DNA from: Betaproteobacteria bacterium | GTDB taxonomy: Bacteria; Pseudomonadota; Gammaproteobacteria; Burkholderiales; Casimicrobiaceae | NCBI GenBank assembly: GCA_005883655.1 | Contig: VBDA01000153.1 | Location: forward strand, 1 to 11,972 | Reading direction: 5' to 3' | DNA length: 11,972 bases | In this document: positions 1-6,611 of the stretch, piece after piece | How positions within the stretch are numbered: position 1 is the stretch's first letter | Layout: every line of letters begins with the position of its first letter | Made by a program: the position numbers and the translations under genes | The notes under the pieces: generated by a model | Database searches by the model: none | The model's input: the letters and a program-made list of their open reading frames with translations, nothing else | What the model was told of the DNA's origin: nothing

Positions 1-139
1 CAGCATGGTCCCACAATTCCTTGTAGAACACGCGCACCGTTTCCTTCTGCGGTGATAACGCGATGTCTTCGAGGTCGAGCGCGGATTCGTCCATAAAGTA
101 TTGCAACTCCCGCGAGCTGGCAGCGCGTAACACTATCAT
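1..139 (-). CDS. Probable SnoaL-like ester cyclase / NTF2-fold protein, N-terminal part only
   Basis: An open frame starts at an ATG at 137-139 and runs off the left edge after 46 codons without a stop. The visible residues contain 'LSPQKETVRVFYKELWDHA', which resembles the first helix of SnoaL-like polyketide cyclase/ester cyclase proteins (NTF2 fold), where a 'K..V..FY.E.W..' pattern precedes the 'pe.l.pdF..rg' strand. That downstream part is outside the window, so the active-site residues cannot be checked. No strong Shine-Dalgarno sequence precedes the ATG, and an in-frame stop lies about seven codons upstream, so the true start could be this ATG or a later GTG. It could also be another broken gene like others nearby. 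The family call rests on recalled similarity of a short segment. Confidence 0.45.
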   Translation of the reverse strand, partial: MIVLRAASSRELQYFMDESALDLEDIALSPQKETVRVFYKELWDHA

Positions 140-255
140 GCATTGACGCGACCGGGCCTACGGGGAGATCTTCTGGTCGGGCAGAACCGTCGAGCGTCCG
201 CTTCGGAGGAGGAGGCGCTACGGCTGTTTGTGGCCGGACTTTGACATTTGCGAAC

Positions 256-301
256 GACAAAAACCGACCCGATCCGGTCATTGCAGTTTTGTGGAAGCGG
301 A
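256..301 (+). repeat. Dispersed intergenic motif, copy 1
   Basis: The 20-base core at 265-284 reads CGACCC-GATC-CGGTCATTGC. It is preceded by 'gacaaaaac', which aligns with 'gtcaaaaat' before copy 2 (22 of about 28 bases identical between 256-283 and 1862-1889). A second element, 'gaagcggacatc', follows at 294-305; copies 4 and 5 have a similar 'gcggac' or 'ccggac' word at a comparable distance. Function is unknown. Confidence 0.5.
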
Positions 302-419
302 CATCGGGGAGAAGGCGTTCACGGCGCCCACCACTAGACCCGTCCGCTTGTCGCCGACGCTATCCAGCATCCCGTGCGATCGCCTGGCAGTCATCATCGG
401 ATGCATCGATTAGTCCACC

Positions 420-441
420 GCGCGCGTCTTCTGACGCGCGC
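420..441. repeat. Perfect 9-bp stem, 4-base loop hairpin
   Basis: GCGCGCGTC (420-428) pairs perfectly with GACGCGCGC (433-441) around the loop TTCT. It lies about 65 bases beyond the stop codon of the minus-strand gene at 506-1081, so it could end that transcript or stabilise its 3' end. There is no T-run on either side, so an intrinsic terminator call is weak. A REP-like or regulatory dyad is the alternative. Confidence 0.45.
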
Positions 442-505
442 CGTGTCGAGTTCTAAACTGCTCCCGCTATGTGGACCTCAGCGGAATCGGATAAAGCTAC
501 CAACG

Positions 506-1081
506 CTAGGGATTTAGGTCGCGGAGCGGTCCGTGATTCAGCACCTGAATACCAGCATTGTGCTGTCCATTGAACGGGGTCACCGCGGCGGGGCAGCCTG
601 CGGCCTGAGCGTCCGTGGGAGAGTCGAACCAAAGCCCCACGTGATACATCTGGATCGGGTTGAACGGAGGATTCAGGCTCGCGTTGGGAAATGGCCCATT
701 GAATACCACTGGCGCCGGCGCCGTGCCCGGCGCCACCGCAAAAGTCTCGATACTGAAGACGCCTGCAAAATACTGCTGTCCGTGGCCCTGATTGTCGGTT
801 TCGATGTCACCCTGATACCACGCGATGCCGAACGGCGCTTTCGGGACTTGAATGACAAAGAGATCGAAGACTTTGTCAGGCGGCATACCGTCGATGCTGA
901 CTACCATGAAGTCGATAGCCCCTGCAGGGCTGATTTTCACTGTCCCCTTTGCATTCGGCAGGCAGGCCGTCGCACCGGCCGCAACAACCATGTCGAAAGT
1001 CCCGGCCATGAGTGGAGACGCTGTCACCAGCACACCAAGGCGGGTCAGAGCTAGTACGAAGAGACGCAAGTTGCTGAACAT
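506..1081 (-). CDS. Secreted protein of unknown function (191 aa)
   Basis: The start ATG at 1079-1081 is preceded by AAAGGA about 8 bases away, a good ribosome binding site. Residues 1-26 form a signal peptide: short n-region with Arg6, hydrophobic core 'LFVLALTRLGVLVTA', and a likely cut after 'PLMA'. The mature part has two cysteines (C40, C163) that could form one disulfide. It is rich in Pro, Gly, Phe and Asn, including 'VFDLFVIQVPKAPFGIAWYQGD' around residues 71-92 and 'TPFNGQHNAGIQVLN' near the end, and looks beta-rich. I recall similar secreted hypothetical proteins in environmental Proteobacteria and Acidobacteria, with no known activity. The gene stands alone. The motifs are intact and there is no frameshift, so it is probably functional although its neighbours are decayed. 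Confidence 0.75.
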   Translation of the reverse strand: MFSNLRLFVLALTRLGVLVTASPLMAGTFDMVVAAGATACLPNAKGTVKISPAGAIDFMVVSIDGMPPDKVFDLFVIQVPKAPFGIAWYQGDIETDNQGHGQQYFAGVFSIETFAVAPGTAPAPVVFNGPFPNASLNPPFNPIQMYHVGLWFDSPTDAQAAGCPAAVTPFNGQHNAGIQVLNHGPLRDLNP

Positions 1082-1133
1082 GGATACGTCCTTTCGGGGT
1101 TGATGGTCCGCCTCACGCTTAGTGATCCAGCGC

Positions 1134-1754
1134 TCACACCTCGGTCTGTTCCGCGATCTCCGGTGCGTCGTCGACCTCTATGCCGAGATATCGTACTGGG
1201 CTTTCGAGCTTGGTGTGCCCGAGAAGCAGCTGAACCGCCCTGAGGTTCTTCGTGCGTCGGTAGAGCAACGATGCTTTCGTCCTGCGCATCGAATGTGTTC
1301 CGTACGAATTCGGATCGAGACCGATTTCCGCGACCCAGTGATCGACGATTCGCGTACTGCCTAGCGCCAAGGTGCGGCGATTTGCTGACACGGCTCGGAA
1401 ATAGGAACGATTCGGACTTCAGTCTGGCACGCTTAATCCACGTCTCCAGCGCTTCGCGTGTTTGTGCCGTGATCTCAAACTGCACCGGACGCTGACTCTT
1501 CTGCTGTAAGACGATCGCTCGCGCTGCAACTCGATCGCCGTGACATACGTCGCGTACGCGAAGGAGCACGAGATCGCAGGCGCGGAGCTTGCTGTCGATG
1601 TCAAGGTCGAACAGTGCAAGCTCTCGCATCCGCTCCTGCATCTGTAGGCGAATACGGATTGCCCAGATCTCTTTGAGCTTGAAGGGTGCTTCTGATCAAG
1701 GAGCTTGCCGTTGTTCCATGCTTCGTGACGTTGTGCGGCGTGACTTGATTCCAT
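1134..1754 (-). pseudogene. Tyrosine recombinase (phage-type integrase), broken by two frameshifts
   Basis: Three pieces in different frames join into one small site-specific integrase of about 207 codons. Piece 1 starts at the ATG at 1752-1754 ('MESSHAAQRHEAWNNGKLLD'). Near 1681-1687 one base appears lost from a CCCTTC tract, and reading resumes as 'KLKEIWAIRIRLQMQERMREL...'. Near 1350 the frame shifts again (net +1 or -2) at 'RQYA', continuing as 'RIVDHWVAEIGLDP'. The recombinase residues are all still encoded: the box I Arg ('SKLRACDL'), the beta-hairpin Lys ('LQQKSQ'), HxxR ('HSMR', about 1284-1295), the later His ('LLGHTKL') and the catalytic Tyr ('VRYLGI', about 1188-1190). Such ~200-residue integrases are common in Proteobacteria. 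As drawn it cannot give an active protein unless both shifts are sequencing errors. No tRNA or obvious att site was seen beside it. Confidence 0.9.
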
Positions 1755-2049
1755 GAGTCTGTCCTTTCAGTGAAGGGAGATCCCACTTTGCTCCGAACTC
1801 GGCGTTGGCATCGCCACTCAAAACGGCGACGCAATGAAAGCATTGCGAAACGAGTTCAACGGTCAAAAATCGACCCATACCGGCCGTTCGCGCTCCGCTC
1901 GCAGGCGCCTGTTTCCGACGGATGATTGAATGGCCGCTTTCGCCCATCACGTATAAAGCCGGTCTACGAGTGCAGATCAGCTTCGTTGGTGTGGTTTTGA
2001 AAGTTAGCTGCCCTACGAAGAGGAACGAAAGCTCCACTCGGAGCGGCGT
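1755..2049. other. Gene-free spacer upstream of the broken integrase
   Basis: About 295 bases with no supported gene. Open frames crossing it on the minus strand have odd composition and overlap the integrase in another frame. It contains copy 2 of the dispersed motif at 1862-1945. The sequence just before the integrase ATG ('actgaaaggacag', read on the minus strand) has an AAAGGA-type ribosome binding site, so the integrase promoter would also be here. Confidence 0.5.
1862..1945 (+). repeat. Dispersed intergenic motif, copy 2
   Basis: The 20-base core at 1871-1890 reads CGACCC-ATAC-CGGCCGTTCG, preceded by 'gtcaaaaat' as in copy 1. About 40 bases on, 'gaatggccgctttcgcc' (1927-1943) reads on the other strand as 'ggcgaaagcggccattc', so the same half-motif recurs in inverted orientation. 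Confidence 0.5.
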
Positions 2050-2193
2050 GTGAGAGCGAAGCAATGGCTATCAGTCGCGACAATCGCGTCGGCGCTCGCC
2101 ATTGCTGGGGCCAGACCACGGCCGGCACGTCGGCGACGAATCGTCATGCCGGCGCTCAGGGTTGCGCTTCTAGATCCGCGTCCCGACGCCTAG
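2050..2193 (+). pseudogene. Possible remnant: signal-peptide start of a lost exported protein
   Basis: A GTG at 2050-2052 has GGAG 7 bases upstream and opens a 47-codon frame ('VRAKQWLSVATIASALAIAG...'). The first 20 residues look like a bacterial signal peptide: two basic residues followed by a hydrophobic Ala-rich core. The rest is Arg/Pro-rich ('ARPRPARRRR'), which is typical of reading GC-rich DNA in the wrong frame. The frame ends at TAG 2191-2193, inside the 3' end of the opposite-strand gene at 2170-2646. The likely explanation is the start of a gene cut off or shifted after its signal peptide. Chance is possible. Confidence 0.3.
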
Positions 2194-2646
2194 CAGCTGC
2201 CAGCCAGACGCGAAATCAACGCAGTAAAACTGCTTCCCATTGTCCACCAATACGCACATCGCGCTATCTGCGTGCTGCCCTAGAATGTTGTTCTGCTCGG
2301 AGAGAGTGAAGCTGCAGTTGCTCTGGACGGCGTAGGTGCCGACGACCGAGCGCGTCTGCGGGCCCGTCGCTTGGGAGTTGTACGACTCCATCGCCGAGAA
2401 GCCGCCTTTCCCATCGAACGTCAACACGCTCACCGAAGCAAACCGACCGAGAGGATCGGAGGCGCCCTGAAAATTGAGCCCGTATGCGCCCCGCAGGCTG
2501 GCGTTGGAACACTGCCTCCCGGGATCGAGGTCCGAGGGCGGGCCACCTTGAGCCGCACACACAGCAGCTGGCGAAGCAACAAATGCAACCAGCGCAGTCC
2601 AAAGTAAACACGCGCGAACATTCCTAAAAACTCGTTTTGTCTTCAT
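2170..2646 (-). CDS. Small secreted protein of unknown function (158 aa)
   Basis: The ATG at 2644-2646 follows AGGGGGAG by three bases, a strong if slightly close ribosome binding site. Residues 1-32 form a signal peptide (Lys/Arg-rich start, hydrophobic 'ACLLWTALVAFVASPAAVCAA'). The mature part carries 'CSNASLRGAYGLNFQG' (46-61), 'VLTFDGKGGFSAMESYN' (74-90), 'VVGTYAVQSNCSFTL' (101-115) and four cysteines (C46, C111, C131, C142). The 'C..aSLrGaYgf.f.G ... vG.ltFDGkGgfs ... v.GtY.v..dC.gtl' pattern matches a family of exported beta-rich hypothetical proteins I recall from soil Proteobacteria and Acidobacteria, with no known function. Its ATG overlaps by two bases the TGA ending the RCC1 remnant upstream, so the two may once have been translationally coupled. 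Confidence 0.75.
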   Translation of the reverse strand: MKTKRVFRNVRACLLWTALVAFVASPAAVCAAQGGPPSDLDPGRQCSNASLRGAYGLNFQGASDPLGRFASVSVLTFDGKGGFSAMESYNSQATGPQTRSVVGTYAVQSNCSFTLSEQNNILGQHADSAMCVLVDNGKQFYCVDFASGWQLLGVGTRI

Positions 2647-2994
2647 TGGCTCCCCCTAATCAGATCGTTGTGGTCGATTGGAGATGGTTCGGCCGGCCGA
2701 GTACAGCAGGCGTGCCGAAACCCCGCCGAAACCGATACCGTGTCCACGCCACCTGAATCGCTGACCCGGACCGGCGTGAGCGACTGCAGCGCGGTGCTGC
2801 CAAAACCAAGCTGGCCGCGGGAATTGTCGCCCCAGCAGTTCACCGTGCCATCCGCCTTAACCGTGCATGCGAACAGATTGCCGGCAGAGGTTCGCGGCCG
2901 CTGTGTGCGCGCGCTTTCATCCATGCGCGCGGGGCGTGGCAACGGCTGCAGTGCTCGTCAGAAGAATCAGCAGGCAGGCACAGATTGCTCTCAT
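2643..2994 (-). pseudogene. Exported RCC1-repeat protein, frameshifted and truncated
   Basis: A start ATG at 2992-2994, with GGAG 7 bases before it, opens a clean signal peptide 'MRAICACLLILLTSTAAVAT', but that frame stops after about 25 codons. In the next frame (open from 2942) follow 'SAGNLFACTVKADGTVNCWG' and 'DNSRGQLGFG', the hallmark of RCC1 (regulator of chromosome condensation) beta-propeller repeats, then 'VDTVSVSAGFRHAC'. The frames join only if there is a frameshift near 2925-2940. Bacterial exported RCC1 proteins normally carry several roughly 50-residue repeats. Here only about one and a half remain before the sequence turns unlike the family and ends at TGA 2643-2645, so the rest of the propeller has been deleted. 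The intact downstream gene follows at once. Confidence 0.8.
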
Positions 2995-3016
2995 GGTAAA
3001 TCTCCGCTGAGCCGAG

Positions 3017-3036
3017 CCCGGCCTCGTGCCGGGTTT
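3017..3036 (+). terminator. Hairpin CCCGGC-CTCGT-GCCGGG followed by TTTATT
   Basis: A perfect 6-bp GC stem (3017-3022 with 3028-3033) around a 5-base loop is followed on the plus strand by TTTATT, the form of a short intrinsic terminator. No intact plus-strand gene ends just before it, so it may be what is left of a lost gene, or a dyad in the leader of the minus-strand RCC1 remnant. Confidence 0.35.
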
Positions 3037-3324
3037 ATTCTTGGCGCCGAACTATGGCTGGCGGTATCTTGCGCCGGCATGATCGACTCCGCAACCCATA
3101 CCTCGGATCGCGAATGCGTACTTTGGCAGCGTGGAAACAGCGTCAAGCCAATCGACAATATGCGCGCGACACGCTTGCAGCCCACACGAGTCCTCAATGG
3201 ACGCGATGAAGCTAAGGGAGTGCGCTATGTGACGTCGCTAGCGCATTGAATCGCCTGTAGTGGCGGAAGACGGCGTTGATAATCTCGAAAGTCCCTTGTT
3301 ATCAACAATCGCGCCGGTACGCCA

Positions 3325-3338
3325 TCACGGCGCCGTGA
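3325..3338. repeat. 14-bp perfect palindrome TCACGGCGCCGTGA
   Basis: A perfect palindrome in gene-free DNA with no loop. It could be an operator-like dyad, but no gene start lies within 500 bases, and one such palindrome can arise by chance in a window of this size and GC content. Confidence 0.4.
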
Positions 3339-3387
3339 CGAGCGTCGATGAAGCCGACAGGCGGCGCCATTGCGTACCAGCAGCAAT

Positions 3388-3431
3388 AGCGGTCGCTCGT
3401 ACGCGAATGACCGCTCCTCGGCGATCTAGCG
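3388..3431 (-). repeat. Dispersed intergenic motif, copy 3
   Basis: The core at 3404-3423, read on the minus strand, is CGCCGA-GGAG-CGGTCATTCG. The flanking AGCGGTC (3388-3394) and GACCGCT (3409-3415) form an imperfect inverted repeat, so the CGGTCATTCG half occurs in both orientations. The plus-strand segment 3404-3431 also aligns with the start of copy 5 at 9770-9793, with three small gaps. Confidence 0.45.
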
Positions 3432-3703
3432 AAGGTCCGGTGTTGGCCGTTAGTGTTCGTTTGCGGACTGCGCCGATTAGCTGCCGTTCGCGTGCGAAGC
3501 CGCACTACTCCAAGGGCAGCTTTCAGCGACCTTGGGGAATCGCGGCTTGCGGCCATGACCCGTCGTTCGAGCGTGCCGCGGAAATTTCCGCAAAGCAGTC
3601 GTTGGCGGCGCGCTTGCTTCGACCGAGATCTGGGGGTAGCGTCCACACGATGGGGAAGCTCAATAATTGATCTACCGGCGAACCGTCAAGCGAGCACGCA
3701 TTC

Positions 3704-3723
3704 AATCAGGAGACCGCCTGATT
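3704..3723 (+). repeat. Hairpin AATCAGG-AGACCG-CCTGATT
   Basis: A 7-bp perfect stem with a 6-base loop followed by TTGTC. The stem is AT-rich at its base and the T-tract is short (ATTTTG across the stem end), so a terminator is possible but weak. It lies about 180 bases before the cyclase start and could insulate that gene set or be part of its leader. Confidence 0.3.
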
Positions 3724-3902
3724 TTGTCTCGCCTATTCGGTTGCTGGGTAAGATGGGTGGAGACTCTGGTCGTCGTTCGGCCCGCGACCGTGATCGCTTC
3801 GCAGCAAGGACGCTTTCGTGATCAGTGGGTCGCACGAGACGAGCTGGAAAAGCCAGGCCGATCAGCGAGCAGATCCGCGAACAGACGAGAGGGAGGAACG
3901 CG

Positions 3903-4874
3903 ATGGCTGCACGCAAGCTCACCCGCAAGGACCTGGCCGAGGCAGCCGAGAAGTACAAGAACTGGGGTCGGTGGGGACCTGAGGACGAGATCGGCACGCT
4001 CAATCACACATCGCCCGCAGACATTGTCGCGGCCGCCCGGCTCGTGCGCAGGGGGAAGGTCATTTCGCTCTCGCTCAATTTCGATCAGCACGGTCCCCAG
4101 GGCGCCAAAAGCAAGTATCCGTCGCTGGGCCGCATCAATCCCCTGCACACCATGCTGCGCACGGGAACGGATGCCTACTCGGGCGTGCTCGATCATCGCG
4201 GCATCCGTGCCGCCGACGACATGGTGGTGATGCCGCTGCAGTGCGGCACACAATGGGACGGTCTTGGCCATGTCTTCTACGAGAATTCGATGTGGAACGG
4301 GTACGATTGCCGCGAAGTGACCTCCGCCGGTGCTCAGAAGTGCGGCATCGAGAAGACCAAAGCGAAGATGGTCGGCCGCGGTGTTTTCCTCGACGTGCCG
4401 CGCGCGCTTGGCAAAGAAGTACTCGAGGATGGTTACGGCATCACCTGCGCCGATCTCGATGTAACAGCGGAAAAGCAGGGCGTCGTACTGAAGCGCGGCG
4501 ATTTTGTCGTCGTTCGCACGGGACAGATGGAGGCCAAGCTCGAAGCAGGAAGCTGGGATGGTTATCCCGGAGGCGACGCGCCGGGGTTTGCGTTCGAGAC
4601 GCTGGAATGGATCAAGCGCACGCAGCTGGCCGCGCTCGCGAGCGACACCTGGGGTTGTGAGGTGCGTCCCAACGAGACGGAGCCCGGGATCAACCAGCCC
4701 TGGCACTGGATCACGATCCCGATCATGGGCATGACCATGGGCGAGATCTTCTACGTGAAGGACCTGGCCGAGGACTGCGCCGCCGACGGCGTCTATGAAT
4801 TCCTGTTCGTCGCGCCGTCCCTTCCGATCACTGGAGCGGTCGGCTCGCCCACGAACCCTCTGGCAATCAAATAA
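3903..4874 (+). CDS. Cyclase family protein (kynurenine formamidase-like metal-dependent hydrolase), 323 aa
   Basis: This belongs to the cyclase/kynurenine formamidase-like superfamily (Pfam PF04199), cytoplasmic metal-dependent hydrolases that open amides, lactones or cyclic esters. ATG 3903 is chosen because GAGGGAGG lies 6-13 bases before it; the frame is open further upstream but that part looks like leader. The N-terminal 'NWGRWGPEDEIGTLNHTSP' (20-38) is typical of a ~320-residue subgroup. The metal-site motif is 'QCGTQWDGLGHVFY' (113-126). Compared with the canonical HxGTHxDxPxH, the first two His are replaced by Gln and the last (H123) and Asp (D119) are kept. The C-terminal 'MGMTMGEIFYVKDL' (275-288) and 'LPITGAVGSPTNPLAI' (307-322) match the family end. 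Its stop is 9 bases from the next gene, so they are probably one transcript. The substrate cannot be named. Confidence 0.88.
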   Translation: MAARKLTRKDLAEAAEKYKNWGRWGPEDEIGTLNHTSPADIVAAARLVRRGKVISLSLNFDQHGPQGAKSKYPSLGRINPLHTMLRTGTDAYSGVLDHRGIRAADDMVVMPLQCGTQWDGLGHVFYENSMWNGYDCREVTSAGAQKCGIEKTKAKMVGRGVFLDVPRALGKEVLEDGYGITCADLDVTAEKQGVVLKRGDFVVVRTGQMEAKLEAGSWDGYPGGDAPGFAFETLEWIKRTQLAALASDTWGCEVRPNETEPGINQPWHWITIPIMGMTMGEIFYVKDLAEDCAADGVYEFLFVAPSLPITGAVGSPTNPLAIK

Positions 4875-4883
4875 GAGATTGCC

Positions 4884-6560
4884 ATGGCCAGGATGACGGG
4901 TGCGCAGGTCCTTGCGGAGATGTTGCAGGGCTACGGCGTGTCGCACGTGTTCATGGTGCCGGCCGTGCTGCGCCGGACTTTTGCCGAGATGGAGCACCGC
5001 ACGAAGATCAAGCGGATTCACACGCACGGCGAGAAGGCGGCCGCCTACATGGCCGATGGCTACGCGCGCGCTTCGGGTCGGGCCGGCATATGCATGGCGC
5101 AGGTCGTGGGTGCGCTGAATCTCGCCGCCGGCTTGCGCGACGCATGGCTCGCGCATTCGCCGGTGATCGCGTTTACCGGCGGACGCGATCCGAAGACGAA
5201 GTTTCGCAAGGTCTATCAGGAGGTCGACGACGTCCCAGCCTTCGAGACGGTGACGAAGTGGAACGCGACGGTCGATGCAGTGGAGCGCATCCCGGACATG
5301 ATGCGGCAGGCGTTTCGCGCAGCAGTCACCGGCGCGCCAGGTCCGATACATTTGCAATTTCGCGGCAACGAGGGCCAGATCGACCAGGAAGAGGCTGACA
5401 TGGAGCCTCTCTGCGAGCCGCAGTTTGCGACAGTGCCGCCCTTTCGCCCCGAGCCAGATGCCGCGAGCGTGCGTGCTGCTCTGTCAATCCTGCAGGAAGC
5501 GCAGAAGCCCGTGATTGTCGCCGGCGGAGGCGTACGGGCGTCGCGCGCCGCGCACGAACTCGTCGCGCTTGCCGAGAAGCTGCAAATTCCGGTGGCCACA
5601 TCGTTGAACGGCAAGGATTTGATTTCAGGCTCGCATCCGCTGTCGGTGGGCGTAGTCGGTACCTATTCCCGCGAGAGCGCGAATCGCGTGGTGGCCGCGG
5701 CGGATCTCGTCTTCTTCGTCGGCACCGAGGCGGGCGGAATGACGACACACTTCTGGACCGTGCCGAAGGTCGGCATCGCGGCGATCCAGATCGACGTCGA
5801 TCCCGAAGTCCTTGGACGCAACTACCCGCTCAAGGCCCCGGTCAACGGCGACGCGAAGGCCACGCTCATGCGCATGCTCGTCGAGACCGACGTCACGAGT
5901 GCCGCGCGACGGGAAGCCTGGCTTTCGACGGTGCGCGGCCTCTGCGACGAATACGCCGCGAAGTATCGTGAGCTGCTTGCATCGGACGCGGTGCCGATCC
6001 GCCCTGAGCGCCTCTGCAGCGAGCTAACGCGCCACACGCCCGACGACGCGATCGTCGTGGTTGACACGGGCCACGCCGGCATGTGGATGGGCGGCATGTA
6101 CGATCTCAATGGCGTAAATCAGGATTATCTACGGAGTGCGGGACATCTCGGCTGGGCCTTCCCCGCTGGTCTTGGCGCAAAGTGCGCATGCCCCGATCGA
6201 CCGGTCATCACCTTCACTGGTGATGCGGGACTCTGGTATCACATCGCTGAGATGGAGACTGCTGTGCGATGGCGCATCAATGCCGTGACAGTCGTCAACA
6301 ACAATGCGAGCGGAAACCAGTCGAAGCGCGGATTCGACCGTGCCTACGGGGGCAAGCAGACCGAGCGGGCACGCGAGCTGTGGACGTTCAGTCCCACGAA
6401 CTTCGCGCGCCTTGCCGAAGACATGGGAGCGCTCGGGCTGCGAGTCGAGAGGGCGGCAGATTTCGAGCCGGCTCTTGCCCGTGCGCTAGAAGCCAAACGG
6501 CCAGCCGTGATCGACGTAGTGACGGATATCGAGGCGCTAGCGCCGCTGGCGGTGGGATAA
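4884..6560 (+). CDS. Thiamine-diphosphate-dependent enzyme, acetolactate synthase-like (558 aa)
   Basis: A full-length three-domain ThDP enzyme. The N-terminal pyrimidine-binding domain has 'HTHGEKAAAYMADGYARASG' with the cofactor-activating Glu at residue 50. The middle domain (about 190-320) has the usual 'KPVIVAGGGVRASRAAHELV'. The C-terminal pyrophosphate-binding domain has 'TGDAGLWYHIAEMETAVRW' with GDA at 446-448 and 'VVNNN' ending at 474, the GDG-x25-NN motif with Ala in place of the last Gly. The family includes acetolactate synthase, sulfoacetaldehyde acetyltransferase, oxalyl-CoA and benzoylformate decarboxylases, which cleave or join C-C bonds next to a carbonyl. The exact reaction is not readable. 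Biosynthetic acetolactate synthase is unlikely: no small subunit follows and the neighbours are catabolic. AAGAG lies 6 bases before ATG 4884; an alternative ATG is three codons in. It is probably co-transcribed with the cyclase. Confidence 0.88.
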   Translation: MARMTGAQVLAEMLQGYGVSHVFMVPAVLRRTFAEMEHRTKIKRIHTHGEKAAAYMADGYARASGRAGICMAQVVGALNLAAGLRDAWLAHSPVIAFTGGRDPKTKFRKVYQEVDDVPAFETVTKWNATVDAVERIPDMMRQAFRAAVTGAPGPIHLQFRGNEGQIDQEEADMEPLCEPQFATVPPFRPEPDAASVRAALSILQEAQKPVIVAGGGVRASRAAHELVALAEKLQIPVATSLNGKDLISGSHPLSVGVVGTYSRESANRVVAAADLVFFVGTEAGGMTTHFWTVPKVGIAAIQIDVDPEVLGRNYPLKAPVNGDAKATLMRMLVETDVTSAARREAWLSTVRGLCDEYAAKYRELLASDAVPIRPERLCSELTRHTPDDAIVVVDTGHAGMWMGGMYDLNGVNQDYLRSAGHLGWAFPAGLGAKCACPDRPVITFTGDAGLWYHIAEMETAVRWRINAVTVVNNNASGNQSKRGFDRAYGGKQTERARELWTFSPTNFARLAEDMGALGLRVERAADFEPALARALEAKRPAVIDVVTDIEALAPLAVG

Positions 6561-6611
6561 GGCGAGGTCCATCGGACCACTAACGGCCGCGGTCTTCGCA
6601 AGAAGGAAGAC

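Larger units (their letters stand above)
140..505. other. Gene-free spacer with dispersed motif copy and hairpin
   Basis: No open frame here has a convincing start, ribosome binding site or protein-like composition. The stretch holds one copy of the dispersed intergenic motif (256-301) and a perfect 9-bp hairpin (420-441), listed separately. It separates the 5' end of the left-edge gene from the 3' end of the secreted protein gene at 506, so a promoter for the left-edge gene should lie in its left part. I see no clear -35/-10 pair. Confidence 0.6.
2995..3902. other. 900-base stretch with no convincing gene
   Basis: Several 60-190 codon open frames exist here on both strands, but none has a good ribosome binding site with a protein-like sequence. 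They are rich in Arg/Ser/Ala, as expected from random GC-rich DNA. The stretch contains a hairpin at 3017-3033, a 14-bp palindrome (3325-3338), a copy of the dispersed motif (3388-3431) and a low-GC hairpin (3704-3723). The promoter for the cyclase gene set starting at 3903 should lie in the last 200 bases. I see no clear sigma-70 pair. Confidence 0.55.

Noticed and set aside
533..1054. 173-codon open frame on the plus strand
   Set aside because: Antisense of the secreted protein at 506-1081, which has a clear signal peptide and ribosome binding site; the plus-strand product has random-looking Arg-rich composition.
1696..2064. 122-codon minus-strand open frame upstream of the integrase
   Set aside because: It overlaps the integrase start in a different frame and spans dispersed-motif copy 2; no family resemblance.
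3260..3670. 136-codon plus-strand and 114-codon minus-strand open frames
   Set aside because: No good start signals, Arg/Ser-rich composition, and the region contains a dispersed-motif copy; treated as non-coding.
3822..5357. 511-codon open frame on the minus strand
   Set aside because: It lies opposite the cyclase and ThDP enzyme genes and is rich in His/Arg/Asp as expected for the antisense of GC-rich codons; it has no ribosome binding site or recognisable domain.
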